From the NCBI GenBank assembly GCA_036502005.1, contig DASXZH010000080.1, positions 1 to 29,909 of the forward strand: a stretch of DNA of 29,909 bases, read 5' to 3'. Both the position numbers and the translations under genes were made by a program. The first letter of the stretch is position 1; every line of letters begins with the position of its first letter. Positions 17,181 to 25,500 of this stretch are shown piece after piece. The DNA is from DASXZH01 sp036502005 (lineage in GTDB: Bacteria > Armatimonadota > Fimbriimonadia > Fimbriimonadales > Fimbriimonadaceae). Under the pieces are notes generated by a model. That model was not told the DNA's origin, did not search any database, and saw nothing but the letters and a program-made list of their open reading frames with translations.

Positions 17181-17329
17181 CGGATTATGTCGGCACCCGC
17201 AGATTGTGGCGGAACTAATGGGAGTCTGTTAAAGCTATTGCGGCGGACTTAGTCGGATTCTGGCGGCGAAATTCCAACGCCAGAATGGCGATGATTTGAA
17301 TCCATTCTGGCGGATTTAGTCGGATTCTG
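17181..17329. repeat. Degenerate GGCGGAYTTAGTCGGATTCTG repeats with palindrome
   Basis: A 21-bp sequence at 17242-17262 recurs at 17309-17329 with one change. A third copy at 17208-17228 matches 16 of 21 bases and a partial fourth begins at 17181. Start-to-start distances are about 29, 34 and 67 bp, suggesting a decayed period near 34 bp. A perfect 11-bp inverted repeat, CGCCAGAATGG (17278-17288) and CCATTCTGGCG (17302-17312), overlaps the last copy. The function is unknown. Confidence 0.7.
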
Positions 17330-17594
17330 TCCGCTGGTATAGGTTCAAAATTCGGGGTTTCCATAAAAATGTTTCTCGGCCTGAGTTCTGTTTCGGTTTT
17401 TTTGGAGGCTCACGGATAAGTAGACGGATGGCGGGGTGGTTAATGGTTTCGGGTTTATGCAGCGATGACTGATCAGCAGGCTTCTGGGCAATTGTGAAGA
17501 ATCTTTTAACCCCGGTAACTTTTCGGGGAAACCTGTGATATATTGAAAATAGGATTAATGGCAAAGACTCAGCACTGACTGAGCCAGTAACGCC
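17330..17594 (+). other. Gap upstream of glycosyltransferase with leader hairpins
   Basis: No gene is convincing here; an 82-codon frame on the minus strand (17316-17564) has no family features. Two small hairpins lie near the coming gene: CCCCG/CGGGG around 17510-17528 and CTCAG (17568-17572) with CTGAG (17579-17583), the latter ending 11 bp before the ATG at 17595. TATATT at 17539-17544 could be a -10 element but no matching -35 is seen. There is no clear Shine-Dalgarno before 17595. Confidence 0.4.
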
Positions 17595-18527
17595 ATGAAT
17601 TCTGTTGGGCAGCTATATAATCGTTCGGAATCCGATGCAAGCACCTGCTTGATGATTCCTAGTTATAAGAACGCAGCTTCGCCTCTCACTAATAGAACGG
17701 CTTCCATTAATGGCGCATCCGTTGTAGTCCTCACCTTTAACTCAGCCCGCACCATCGAGCCCTGCATTGAAAGCGTCCTCGCAACCCTCAGGCCCGAAGA
17801 TGAACTCATTATCGTCGATAATGCGTCGCTAGACGGAACGGCGAGCTTCGTAATCGAGAGCGCTCAACATCAGGCACGCCTGATCCAAAACAGAACCAAT
17901 TTAGGGTTTTCGGCTGGGTGCAACATTGGAATCCAGGCAAGTCGGGGGAAAACAGTCGTACTCCTGAATCCGGACTGCACGGTAAAGCCCGGCTGGCTCG
18001 ATTCGTTCGAAACCCGTCTTAGTGACCCCGCCGTTGGAGCAGTCGGCCCGGTATCCGACCATGTTTCGGCGGCGCAGTTCGTCGGCTTTTACCTACCAAA
18101 TAACGAACCGCGCTTAACCACAGACCAACTCCACTGCCGCGTGCGCCAACTTCACCGCGGCCAAGTAGTGGAAACCAAGCTTCTCATCGGCTTCTGCATC
18201 GCCTTCAGGAGGGATGTTCTCGCCGAGGCGGGCCTTCTCGATGAAGACCTATTCCTCGGCGGCGAAGACCTGGAAATGTCCCTCCGGCTTCGAGCGAACA
18301 ATTACTGCTTGGTCATCGCGCCCGATGTCTTTGTCCATCACTCAGGCGGGGCAAGTTTTAAAACCGTTAAGGAGAGCCAAACAAGGGCCCTTCTGGAGCA
18401 AAGCACCCTCGCGCTTCACCGGAAAATCCAAAACCTATTCGCCCCGAGGCCCGAACCGTCTTCGATGGAACTGTTTGGTACGCCTATTCTCCCGCCAGCA
18501 ATTAGAGAGGAAATTCATGTCGCATAA
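17595..18527 (+). CDS. Glycosyltransferase family 2
   Basis: A 310-aa GT-A fold glycosyltransferase of the WbbL/rhamnosyltransferase-like group. After a 40-residue leader it shows ASVVVLTFNSARTI, the nucleotide-binding IIVDNASLDGT, the NLGFSAGCNIGI segment, LLNPDCTV in place of the DXD motif, and the acceptor-side FLGGEDLEMSLRLR and VFVHHSGG. It probably transfers a sugar from a nucleotide donor to a growing lipid-linked polysaccharide at the cytoplasmic face; the donor cannot be read from sequence. The start is uncertain: ATG 17595 lacks a ribosome site, and an in-frame ATG lies at 17652. Its stop codon overlaps the next gene's start by 11 bp, so the two form an operon. Confidence 0.9.
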   Translation: MNSVGQLYNRSESDASTCLMIPSYKNAASPLTNRTASINGASVVVLTFNSARTIEPCIESVLATLRPEDELIIVDNASLDGTASFVIESAQHQARLIQNRTNLGFSAGCNIGIQASRGKTVVLLNPDCTVKPGWLDSFETRLSDPAVGAVGPVSDHVSAAQFVGFYLPNNEPRLTTDQLHCRVRQLHRGQVVETKLLIGFCIAFRRDVLAEAGLLDEDLFLGGEDLEMSLRLRANNYCLVIAPDVFVHHSGGASFKTVKESQTRALLEQSTLALHRKIQNLFAPRPEPSSMELFGTPILPPAIREEIHVA

Positions 18528-19089
18528 AACAGCTATTTGTTACGTCGCGCACGACGACCACTATTTCTTCGATGCCTCGATTAGGTCGTTTCACTGCGGC
18601 CTGCCAACCTTCCTGTTTTTAAGCACCACACCTTGGCATGGAGCGCCCGGCGATTTCCAAGAAACGGAGCGGATAGCAAAGAGCCACGGCGTCACCGTAA
18701 TCAGCGGCGATTGGCCCGGCGAAGAGATCCACCGAAATGCAGCCTACGACTGGCTAAAAGAAAATGGCTTTGAATACGTCTTGGTCCCAGATACGGACGA
18801 AATCATCGAGCCTCAACTCCTTAACATCCTTCTTAACATTGCTCAGAACAGCCTTGCGGATCGGGTGCACATCGAGTGGGATACCTACTGGAGAAGCCAC
18901 GAGTACGTCATCCGCCCACGCGAGAAGTTCACGCCCATCATCCTCGCCAACCTAAACAACGCCACTTACAACCGCGTTAGGGAGTGGTCCGGTGGACGTC
19001 CGCTGTTATTGAACGAAACGTATGGAATTATTCACCATATGTCCTATGCGGGTACCGATGCAAGAATATTACGGAAGATAACGAGCTGA
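18517..19089 (+). CDS. Glycosyltransferase, N-terminal part of a frame cut by in-frame TGA
   Basis: A 190-aa product starting MSHKTAICYVAHDD, preceded by AGAGAGG 7 nt upstream of the ATG. It has GT-A-like features: VLVPDTDEIIEP carries a DXD motif and HIEWDTYWRSHEY follows. The frame ends at TGA 19087-19089 in a segment HHMSYAGTDARILRKITS, where related transferases, as I know the family, continue. Beyond the TGA the same frame stays open (GHRNEIIPGWYQNVWKAW...) and runs directly into the 868-aa frame that starts at ATG 19159. The simplest reading is one ancestral gene, 18517-21765, broken by a nonsense change (for example TGG to TGA). The truncated product may still fold, because the catalytic part precedes the stop. 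It overlaps the upstream glycosyltransferase by 11 bp. Confidence 0.75.
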   Translation: MSHKTAICYVAHDDHYFFDASIRSFHCGLPTFLFLSTTPWHGAPGDFQETERIAKSHGVTVISGDWPGEEIHRNAAYDWLKENGFEYVLVPDTDEIIEPQLLNILLNIAQNSLADRVHIEWDTYWRSHEYVIRPREKFTPIILANLNNATYNRVREWSGGRPLLLNETYGIIHHMSYAGTDARILRKITS

Positions 19090-19158
19090 GGTCACAGAAA
19101 TGAGATAATTCCGGGCTGGTATCAGAACGTCTGGAAGGCGTGGCCAACCAGTAAAGCG

Positions 19159-21765
19159 ATGCGTAATCTGCATCCAACACATGCGGAAGCCTACGGATTT
19201 GCGGAACATATCCACATAGCCCCGCTATTGTATCAGCTACTAAATATTAGTAATGAACAGGAAACGACTGGAAAAACGTTCAAAGAAATTACTCATAAAA
19301 AACGAACGAAAGGGGTACAACCACACGTTCTACCAATTGAGGCTGGCGCCACCTACCCCGGGGAAGCCGAAAGGGCAATAAAGCCGTTAATCCTAACTTC
19401 CGGCACAACCCCAGGGCAAGGGGCCCAGCTCTCTTCTGTCTCTGTCGTGATTCCGCTCTACGGCGGTGAAGACGATATTAACAGATGTCTTTGTAGCTTA
19501 GAAAGCTGCAATGATCTAATTTTAGAGACGATTGTTGTCGACAATGGTTCGCCCGACAATGCAGCCGACGTTGCTGAGTCGTTCACCGGAGCTAAAGTCA
19601 TCAGGCTCGGTGAAAATAAGGGCTTTGCCGCCGCATGCAATCGGGGAATCGCGGAAAGCAAGGGCGAAGTGGTTTTGCTGCTCAACAGTGATACCTCCGT
19701 TCCGCGTGCCGGCCTCATAGAGCTTTTGCGCTCCCTAAACTCCTCTGGTTCGGTTGCTGCCGCCGGGCCCTTCACTAACGAGGCTGGCCATGGCCAGCAA
19801 ACGAGCGTCACCTATACGTCGCTTGCGACGATGGACCTCTTTGCAGAGGATTTCGCAGCGACCGACGCGGAGGACCGCGACGTGGACATGCTGGTCGGCT
19901 TTTGCCTGGCCATTCGCAGGAAAGTGCTAGATGAGATAGGCCCTCTCGACGAAGAGTTCGGTTTCGGCACCTTCGAGGATAACGATATCAGCTACCGCAT
20001 GCGCCGCGCGGGTTACCGGCTAGTTCTTTCCGGAAAGGCTTTTGTACATCACGAAGGCTCCAAAACACTGCGCCGCATGGGAATCGACTTCCTTGACCTC
20101 ATGGACCGTAACCGAAAGTATTTCGTTGAAAAGTGGAAGCTGGATCTGGAGTTCCGCTTTGTCAACTCACTTCCTGGCTTTGGCCCGATTCTAGAGTTCC
20201 ATCCCGAAAGATCACCGGAACGGAAACTAAGAGAGATCCAAAAGCAGGCCAAGCAGGCCGACATCTCCCTCTGCATGATCGTTCGCGACGAAGAACACAA
20301 CATGGCCGCCTGCCTGGACAGCATCAAGCCCTTCGTGAGGGAAATGATTGTGGTCGATACCGGCTCAAAGGATCGCACCGCCGAAATCGCCCGAGAAAAG
20401 GGCGCCCAAGTCTTCAGCTTCCCCTGGACCAACAGCTTCAGCGAAGCTCGCAACGAATCTATAAAGCACGCGAAAGGACGATGGATTTTCTGGATGGACG
20501 CAGATGACGTCATCGATTTCCAAAGCGGAGAATCCCTAATCAATAACGCCTTATCCGCGCCACCTAAAATCGTCGGCTTCGTTGTTCCCGTAAGGTTCAC
20601 CGACGACGGCCCCGCAGGTGGCGTCCAGGTGGACCATGTCAAGCTGTTCCGAAATCTGCCCGGCGTCAAGTTCGAGTTTCATATTCACGAGCAGATTCTA
20701 AACACCCTCCGTAAGCCAGGGAAGGAAATCGCCCGCAGCGCTGCCTTTGTCCTCCATAAGGGATACGATACAAGCCCCGAGGGCCAACAGAAGAAGCGGC
20801 TTCGAGATAAAACCCTTCTCGATCTCGACCTGAAGGACACGCCGGATCATCCATTCGTCAACTTTAACTGCGGCATGACGGCGCACTACACGGGAGCGCA
20901 TGAGGAGGCCGTTGGCTTCCTTCAAAAGAGTATTGAACTTGCCGACCCGAACGAGTCCCATGTTCGCAAGGCGTATTCGCTACTGGCTGTCTCCCTCGAT
21001 AAACTCGGTAGGACGGACGAAGCCCTTGCAATACTTGAAGAGGGACTTGAAGCTCTTAATAACGATCCAGAGGTCCACTTCCATCTCGGCCAAATGCTCA
21101 GCAGATTGGAAAAGTTCGAAGAAGCCCACGAGCATTATACGGCCGTGCTTGGCGCGGATATCAGCAGCATCTTCAGCAGTGTGGACCGCGGCATCTTCGG
21201 ATTCAAAACGCTCCACAACCGGGCTGATGTGGACATGGTCCTTGGCCGATATAACGAAGCCAAGGAGGGTTGGTTAAAAGCGATCGAAGCAGCTCCCGAC
21301 TTCACCCCTAGCGTTTTCTCGCTCTTTGATGCTTCGCTAAGATCTCAAGATTTCACCACCGCCCGCGAGATGATGGATAAGATCTCCCAAAGGGAAGGCT
21401 TTAACAACTCTTGGTGCCAGATGGTCGAGAAATACGCGGAGAGCCTGGGCGACCCGAACGTAGCCATTATCCAGCTTCAAACCGCGTCTCAGCGTGATCC
21501 CCGCGCCATGGAACCGCGCCTTGCCCTCGCCAGGAAACTGCTCCTTGATAATCGGCAATCCGAAGCGGTTCCGATTCTACAGGAACTCCAGCAACGCGGC
21601 CATCCCGAGGGAGCCTTCCATTTGGGAGTCATCTCAGAAATGGCGGGCAATTACAAAGCCGCCTTCTACTGGATGGGCCGCGCCCAGCAGCTCAACCCCG
21701 GCCACGAGGATACAAAAAAACATTTGGCGATGCTGAAAGAGTGCATGGAGGAAGCAAATGCATAG
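19159..21765 (+). CDS. Tandem glycosyltransferase family 2 plus TPR protein, downstream part of the cut frame
   Basis: An 868-aa frame. The first 45 residues (MRNLHPTHAEAYGF...) look like the C-terminal end of the preceding transferase rather than a true start, and no ribosome site precedes ATG 19159. After a linker comes a first GT-2 domain at about 94-345 (SVVIPLYGG, TIVVDNGSPDN, LLNSDTSVP, FGTFEDNDISYRMRR). A second GT-2 domain starts at about 368 (ISLCMIVRDEEHNM, VVDTGSKDRT, FWMDADDV with D447 and D449) and is of the SunS/TPR-linked type. From about 570 to the end are TPR repeats (for example GRTDEALAILEEGLEAL). It probably acts on polysaccharide or on protein/peptide acceptors; TPR-linked transferases often modify polypeptides. 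If translated separately it needs internal initiation or TGA read-through. Confidence 0.85.
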   Translation: MRNLHPTHAEAYGFAEHIHIAPLLYQLLNISNEQETTGKTFKEITHKKRTKGVQPHVLPIEAGATYPGEAERAIKPLILTSGTTPGQGAQLSSVSVVIPLYGGEDDINRCLCSLESCNDLILETIVVDNGSPDNAADVAESFTGAKVIRLGENKGFAAACNRGIAESKGEVVLLLNSDTSVPRAGLIELLRSLNSSGSVAAAGPFTNEAGHGQQTSVTYTSLATMDLFAEDFAATDAEDRDVDMLVGFCLAIRRKVLDEIGPLDEEFGFGTFEDNDISYRMRRAGYRLVLSGKAFVHHEGSKTLRRMGIDFLDLMDRNRKYFVEKWKLDLEFRFVNSLPGFGPILEFHPERSPERKLREIQKQAKQADISLCMIVRDEEHNMAACLDSIKPFVREMIVVDTGSKDRTAEIAREKGAQVFSFPWTNSFSEARNESIKHAKGRWIFWMDADDVIDFQSGESLINNALSAPPKIVGFVVPVRFTDDGPAGGVQVDHVKLFRNLPGVKFEFHIHEQILNTLRKPGKEIARSAAFVLHKGYDTSPEGQQKKRLRDKTLLDLDLKDTPDHPFVNFNCGMTAHYTGAHEEAVGFLQKSIELADPNESHVRKAYSLLAVSLDKLGRTDEALAILEEGLEALNNDPEVHFHLGQMLSRLEKFEEAHEHYTAVLGADISSIFSSVDRGIFGFKTLHNRADVDMVLGRYNEAKEGWLKAIEAAPDFTPSVFSLFDASLRSQDFTTAREMMDKISQREGFNNSWCQMVEKYAESLGDPNVAIIQLQTASQRDPRAMEPRLALARKLLLDNRQSEAVPILQELQQRGHPEGAFHLGVISEMAGNYKAAFYWMGRAQQLNPGHEDTKKHLAMLKECMEEANA

Positions 21766-21814
21766 ATTCGCCACCGTTAGCACCGTCAGCTTTTTGCATT
21801 CAACCAACCCCAAA

Positions 21815-21858
21815 CCTCTCCCGGAAGGAGAGGTCGCTGAGGGACGAAGCGGGAGAGG
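21815..21858 (+). repeat. Competing inverted repeats before the NifU-like gene
   Basis: CCTCTCC (21815-21821) pairs perfectly with GGAGAGG (21827-21833) across a five-base loop, while the longer CCTCTCCCG (21815-21823) pairs perfectly with CGGGAGAGG (21850-21858). The two hairpins share the left arm and exclude each other. No T tract follows. The element lies in the 152-bp gap between the glycosyltransferase stop and the NifU-like start, and may be an intergenic repeat or a folding switch. Confidence 0.6.
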
Positions 21859-21917
21859 CTCGAGGAACATTGCTTGTAACCATGCGGATCCCATCCCGAA
21901 CAACGAGGTACAAGCCC

Positions 21918-22265
21918 ATGCTTAATGCCGCTACTTTTCTCAATAGCCCGGAAAACCGGGGCGAGTTCCCGGGTTTCACAAGCATGGGCGAATCGGGCGA
22001 ACCCGGCAACGGCCCCTTCGCCCAAATGTGGATCCGCGTAGAGGGCGACGAAATCAAACAATGCCACTACGCAACCCATGGCTGTATTTGGTCGATTGCC
22101 TGTGCGGGCGCTTGCGCCCAGCTCGCAACCGGCAGAACGATGAACAAAGCGCGGCTCATCGAGCCGCACGACATCGAACTCATTTTAGGCGGAATCCCCG
22201 ATGGAAAGGGCGATTGCGCGAACAAGGCAGTAAAGGCGCTACGAAGCGCCATAGGAGAAATATAA
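21918..22265 (+). CDS. NifU/IscU-like iron-sulfur scaffold domain protein
   Basis: A 115-aa protein aligning by eye with the NifU N-terminal/IscU scaffold: NSPENRGEFPGF, a middle segment ATHGCIWSIACAGACAQLATG corresponding to the GCGAAIASSS region, and an end KGDCANKAVKALRSAI corresponding to the HCS-LA-ALK-AI region. Two of the three cluster-ligand cysteine positions are kept, but the first (in the usual GNPVCGD) is lost: here it reads GNGPFAQMW. Extra cysteines at the middle site (three in ten residues) may compensate. Canonical scaffolding is therefore doubtful. The start at 21918 is chosen for GAGGT 8 nt upstream and a family-like N-terminus; the frame extends upstream through the inverted repeat without support. 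It heads a tight operon with the 92-aa peptide and RHS genes. Confidence 0.8.
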   Translation: MLNAATFLNSPENRGEFPGFTSMGESGEPGNGPFAQMWIRVEGDEIKQCHYATHGCIWSIACAGACAQLATGRTMNKARLIEPHDIELILGGIPDGKGDCANKAVKALRSAIGEI

Positions 22266-22544
22266 ATGGCAGCATACAGCGGCGGCGGCGGCAGCAGCAG
22301 CGGCATTTTGGTTTCGACAGCGGCGGGAAACGCGCCGGTATATGCAGGGCCCAATCCATCCGGACTATGGCTTTCTTCTTTGTCAGCGGGATTTGTGAAT
22401 AACCCAGGCCCCACTTCGATCACGCCGCCGCCGGCCACAGGTACTGCGCCTGGAGGCGCCGGCGTCGCCTCAAGAGCTACTGCGGGCAACTGCTCTCCTG
22501 GCAACGCTGGCACCGGTTGCGGAGCCGGCAATTGCGGATCATAA
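22266..22544 (+). CDS. Gly/Ser/Ala-rich 92-aa protein with Cys-rich C-terminus
   Basis: A small protein of unknown function whose ATG follows the NifU-like stop directly, with GGAGA about 8 nt upstream. Composition is striking: Gly, Ser, Ala and Pro dominate, there is a GGGGSSSG run at the start, and the only three cysteines (76, 85, 90) lie in the last 17 residues, spaced by Gly, Asn and Ala. It has no signal peptide or membrane helix. The layout (disordered N-part, Cys-bearing C-terminal end, next to an Fe-S-scaffold-like gene and downstream of glycosyltransferases) is compatible with a modified peptide precursor, a metal- or cluster-binding peptide, or a structural partner of the RHS protein. 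None is proven. The ribosome site of the next gene overlaps its stop codon. Confidence 0.75.
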   Translation: MAAYSGGGGSSSGILVSTAAGNAPVYAGPNPSGLWLSSLSAGFVNNPGPTSITPPPATGTAPGGAGVASRATAGNCSPGNAGTGCGAGNCGS

Positions 22545-22556
22545 GGAACTCTAAAA

Positions 22557-25500
22557 ATGGAAAATCTAAGACCCTATCCAAACTGCTTTGACTCACGTCA
22601 GATGGATCCTGACCTTGCGCCCAATGGCTTGCCTTGGGATGATCCCTACGCGCCCATGCCCGATCCTAGGACAGGAACGTTATTCGTCGACCCCGACATC
22701 GCCCTCAAGTCCCAGAAGTTTAACCTAGAGATTAGTTTTTACTATTCGTCCCAAGCTAACATGCTCACCGAGTGGGGCAAGAATCGTAGCGCAAGTACAA
22801 GGCAATTTACAGATGGGAACGGGCCTATCATACTGACGCGTGGGGACTTTTCGCAATACTCCTACGCAAGCACAGGTGGGCCATACCTTCCATCAACGGC
22901 AGGAGCGATTTCTACTCTCGCCTACACGACTGGTGCAAACACGATAACCGAATGGTTTCCCGACGGCTTCAATCAGAACTACATTAAGCACGGCGTTAGG
23001 GCAGGCAACCCCTATTACATCTATACGTTAAGCGATGCAAACGGAATAATAAACACCTATATTTACTCAAACAGTGGTCAAGCGAATACGTTGTCCTCGA
23101 TTCAGTTGCCAGGTGGCCATATTGTTTCGTACCTCTATAGTGCATCCGACCTGGTTCAAAACATCAAGGACTGGAGCGGAAGGCTTTGGACTTTTCTATA
23201 TGACGCCAACAGTAACCTGACGACGTATATGACGCCCAATGGTTGCATAACCCAATATGCTTACACAGGAACCAATGGATCACTTCTGTATAGCATTACG
23301 GACCCTAGGGGTTACGTAACCACCTATAACTACGACAGCAATAGTCGTGTGGCGAGCATGGCCCAAGGTGGGGGTATTTGGACTTACACCTACGATACGA
23401 GCGGCGTTTGGGGGGCTGTCAAAGCTCCTAGCGGCGCGGTAACAACTTACAATTACTTCACCATGGGGTCCTTTGCTGGAAACTTATCGACCATCCAAAG
23501 GCCAGAAGGTTACACCTCAACTTACACCTACGAAGCCACGACCGGATTCAGAACTGGCGAACAGGTGCCTGCGGGGTGGAAAACCAGCATCATCGGCAAC
23601 GCGGGTGCTTTGCCAACTCTTGTTTCCGATGCGCTTGGCAACAAGACAACCCTCCAGTACGATTCTAGCCAAAACTTAACAACTCACACTGATGCCACCG
23701 GCGCGGTGACGACTTTCGGCTATAACGGCACTCGCAATCAAACGCGGATGACAGATCCGCTTGGCCGCGTAACCAGCTACGCTTACGACTCGCATGGGCA
23801 GCTCACGGCTACCACCGATCCACGGGGCTTGATAACGACTAACTCTTATGATAGCTTCGGCAACGTGGTTTCTGTCATGGCCTCGGATGGCGGGATTACC
23901 ACTTTCGGTTATGACTTGCTGAACCGCATGACGACGATGACCGACGCGATCAATAGGACGACAACGTATGCCTATGATGCCGCCGATAACTTGATCAGCT
24001 CCACCGATCCAACCGGCGCGGTGAGCCGCAGCATCTACAACTCCGGCTATCTCCAAGCCACCGTCGATCCACTTGGCTACCGAACCAGCTATTCCTATGA
24101 CCGGTTTGGAAACATGATTTCCAAGCAGGATGCGCTGGGGAATTTCAGTACCTATAGCTATAACTCGTTGGGGTTGCAGGTCTCGACGATGGACGCGAAC
24201 GGCAATATCAGCTCAAGCATTTACAACAATGCTCAACAACGGATCGCTGGCGTGGACGCGCTTGGTAATTACACAACGTACGCTTATGACTCAACGGGTC
24301 GTCTAGCTTCAATCATGAACGCGCGTGGCTTCGTGAACACCACAGTTTACGATGCTAACAGCAGGGCCGTTGCGCAGATCGACGCGCTTGGGAATCGAAC
24401 GACGACGAGCTACGATGCAAATAGCAGGGTCGTTTCAGTTCAAGACGCCCTAGGTTTCATAATCACAACTGTTTATGATTTGGCGGGTCAAACGACGGCG
24501 ACAATTGATCAGCTTGGAAACGCGACGTCTTACACTTACGACAAGGATGGCAATCAGACCAGTGTCCAAACCCCGTATTACACGAGCTCGAATATCTATC
24601 AAACGACGAGCAACCGCATTTGGGCGACACAGTCGCCAGACAATTACCGCGTGACTAACAGCTACGATCCTGCTGGTCAACGGTTGTCTGTGATGAATGC
24701 CCGTGGCTATGTAACCTCCTACTCCTACGATCTCGATGGCAGGCAGAAGTCCGTTCAAGATGCGCTAGGAAATTATTCCACCAACGCGTACAATGCGCGC
24801 GGGGACTTGGTTTCGACGGTCAACGCGTATGGTGCTATCTCGACCACGAATTACGATGCCCTTGCCCGCATTGTCTCGGCCGTGAATTCCATCGGGGCCA
24901 TCTCGACCACTCTATACGATGCGGTCGGAAATGCGACAACGAGAATTGATGCTCTGGGAAACATTTGGACGAGCCTCTACGACAAACTAAATCGCACCAG
25001 TGCCGCCGTTGACCCGCTCGGGTATCGAACAACCAATTCTTATGATTCAGTAGGGAATCGCGTTTCAACGATGAACGCTAATGACTTCATCAGCACGAAC
25101 TCATATGACGCTCTGAATAGGGCTGTTTCGATGCAAGACGCATTAGCGTATGTTGTCACCAATGGCTACGACGCAATTGGGAACCGCCTTTACATCCAGG
25201 ATGCCCGTAGCAACTTCATTACGATGTCCTATGACGGGCGTCGGTCCATGCTGACGATCGAGGACCAGGATGCCTTCGTAACCTCTTACAGCTATGATAA
25301 TATTGGGAGAAAGGTTGGTCGCATCTATCCCACCGGCGATCCCACCACTTATAGCTTTGACGACGAAAACCGCCTGGTTTCGGCTCTTTACGCAGACGCG
25401 ACCCTCTATACGTATCAATATGACCCCAACAACAACCTCACGACGGTTTTGGAATACGGACCGTGGGTTTCCTCGGCCGGAATGTCGTCGGTCACAACAA

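Noticed and set aside
17316..17564. 82-codon minus-strand frame in the repeat gap
   Set aside because: No family features, and it overlaps direct repeats and leader hairpins.
17551..17594. c-di-GMP-I riboswitch before the glycosyltransferase (GGCAAA followed by a hairpin)
   Set aside because: The GCAAAGCC segment and the second stem with receptor are missing; only a 5-bp hairpin is present.
19087..19089. Selenocysteine codon at the in-frame TGA
   Set aside because: No recognisable stem-loop directly follows, and the position in related transferases, as I know them, holds an aromatic residue and not Cys; a nonsense change is simpler.
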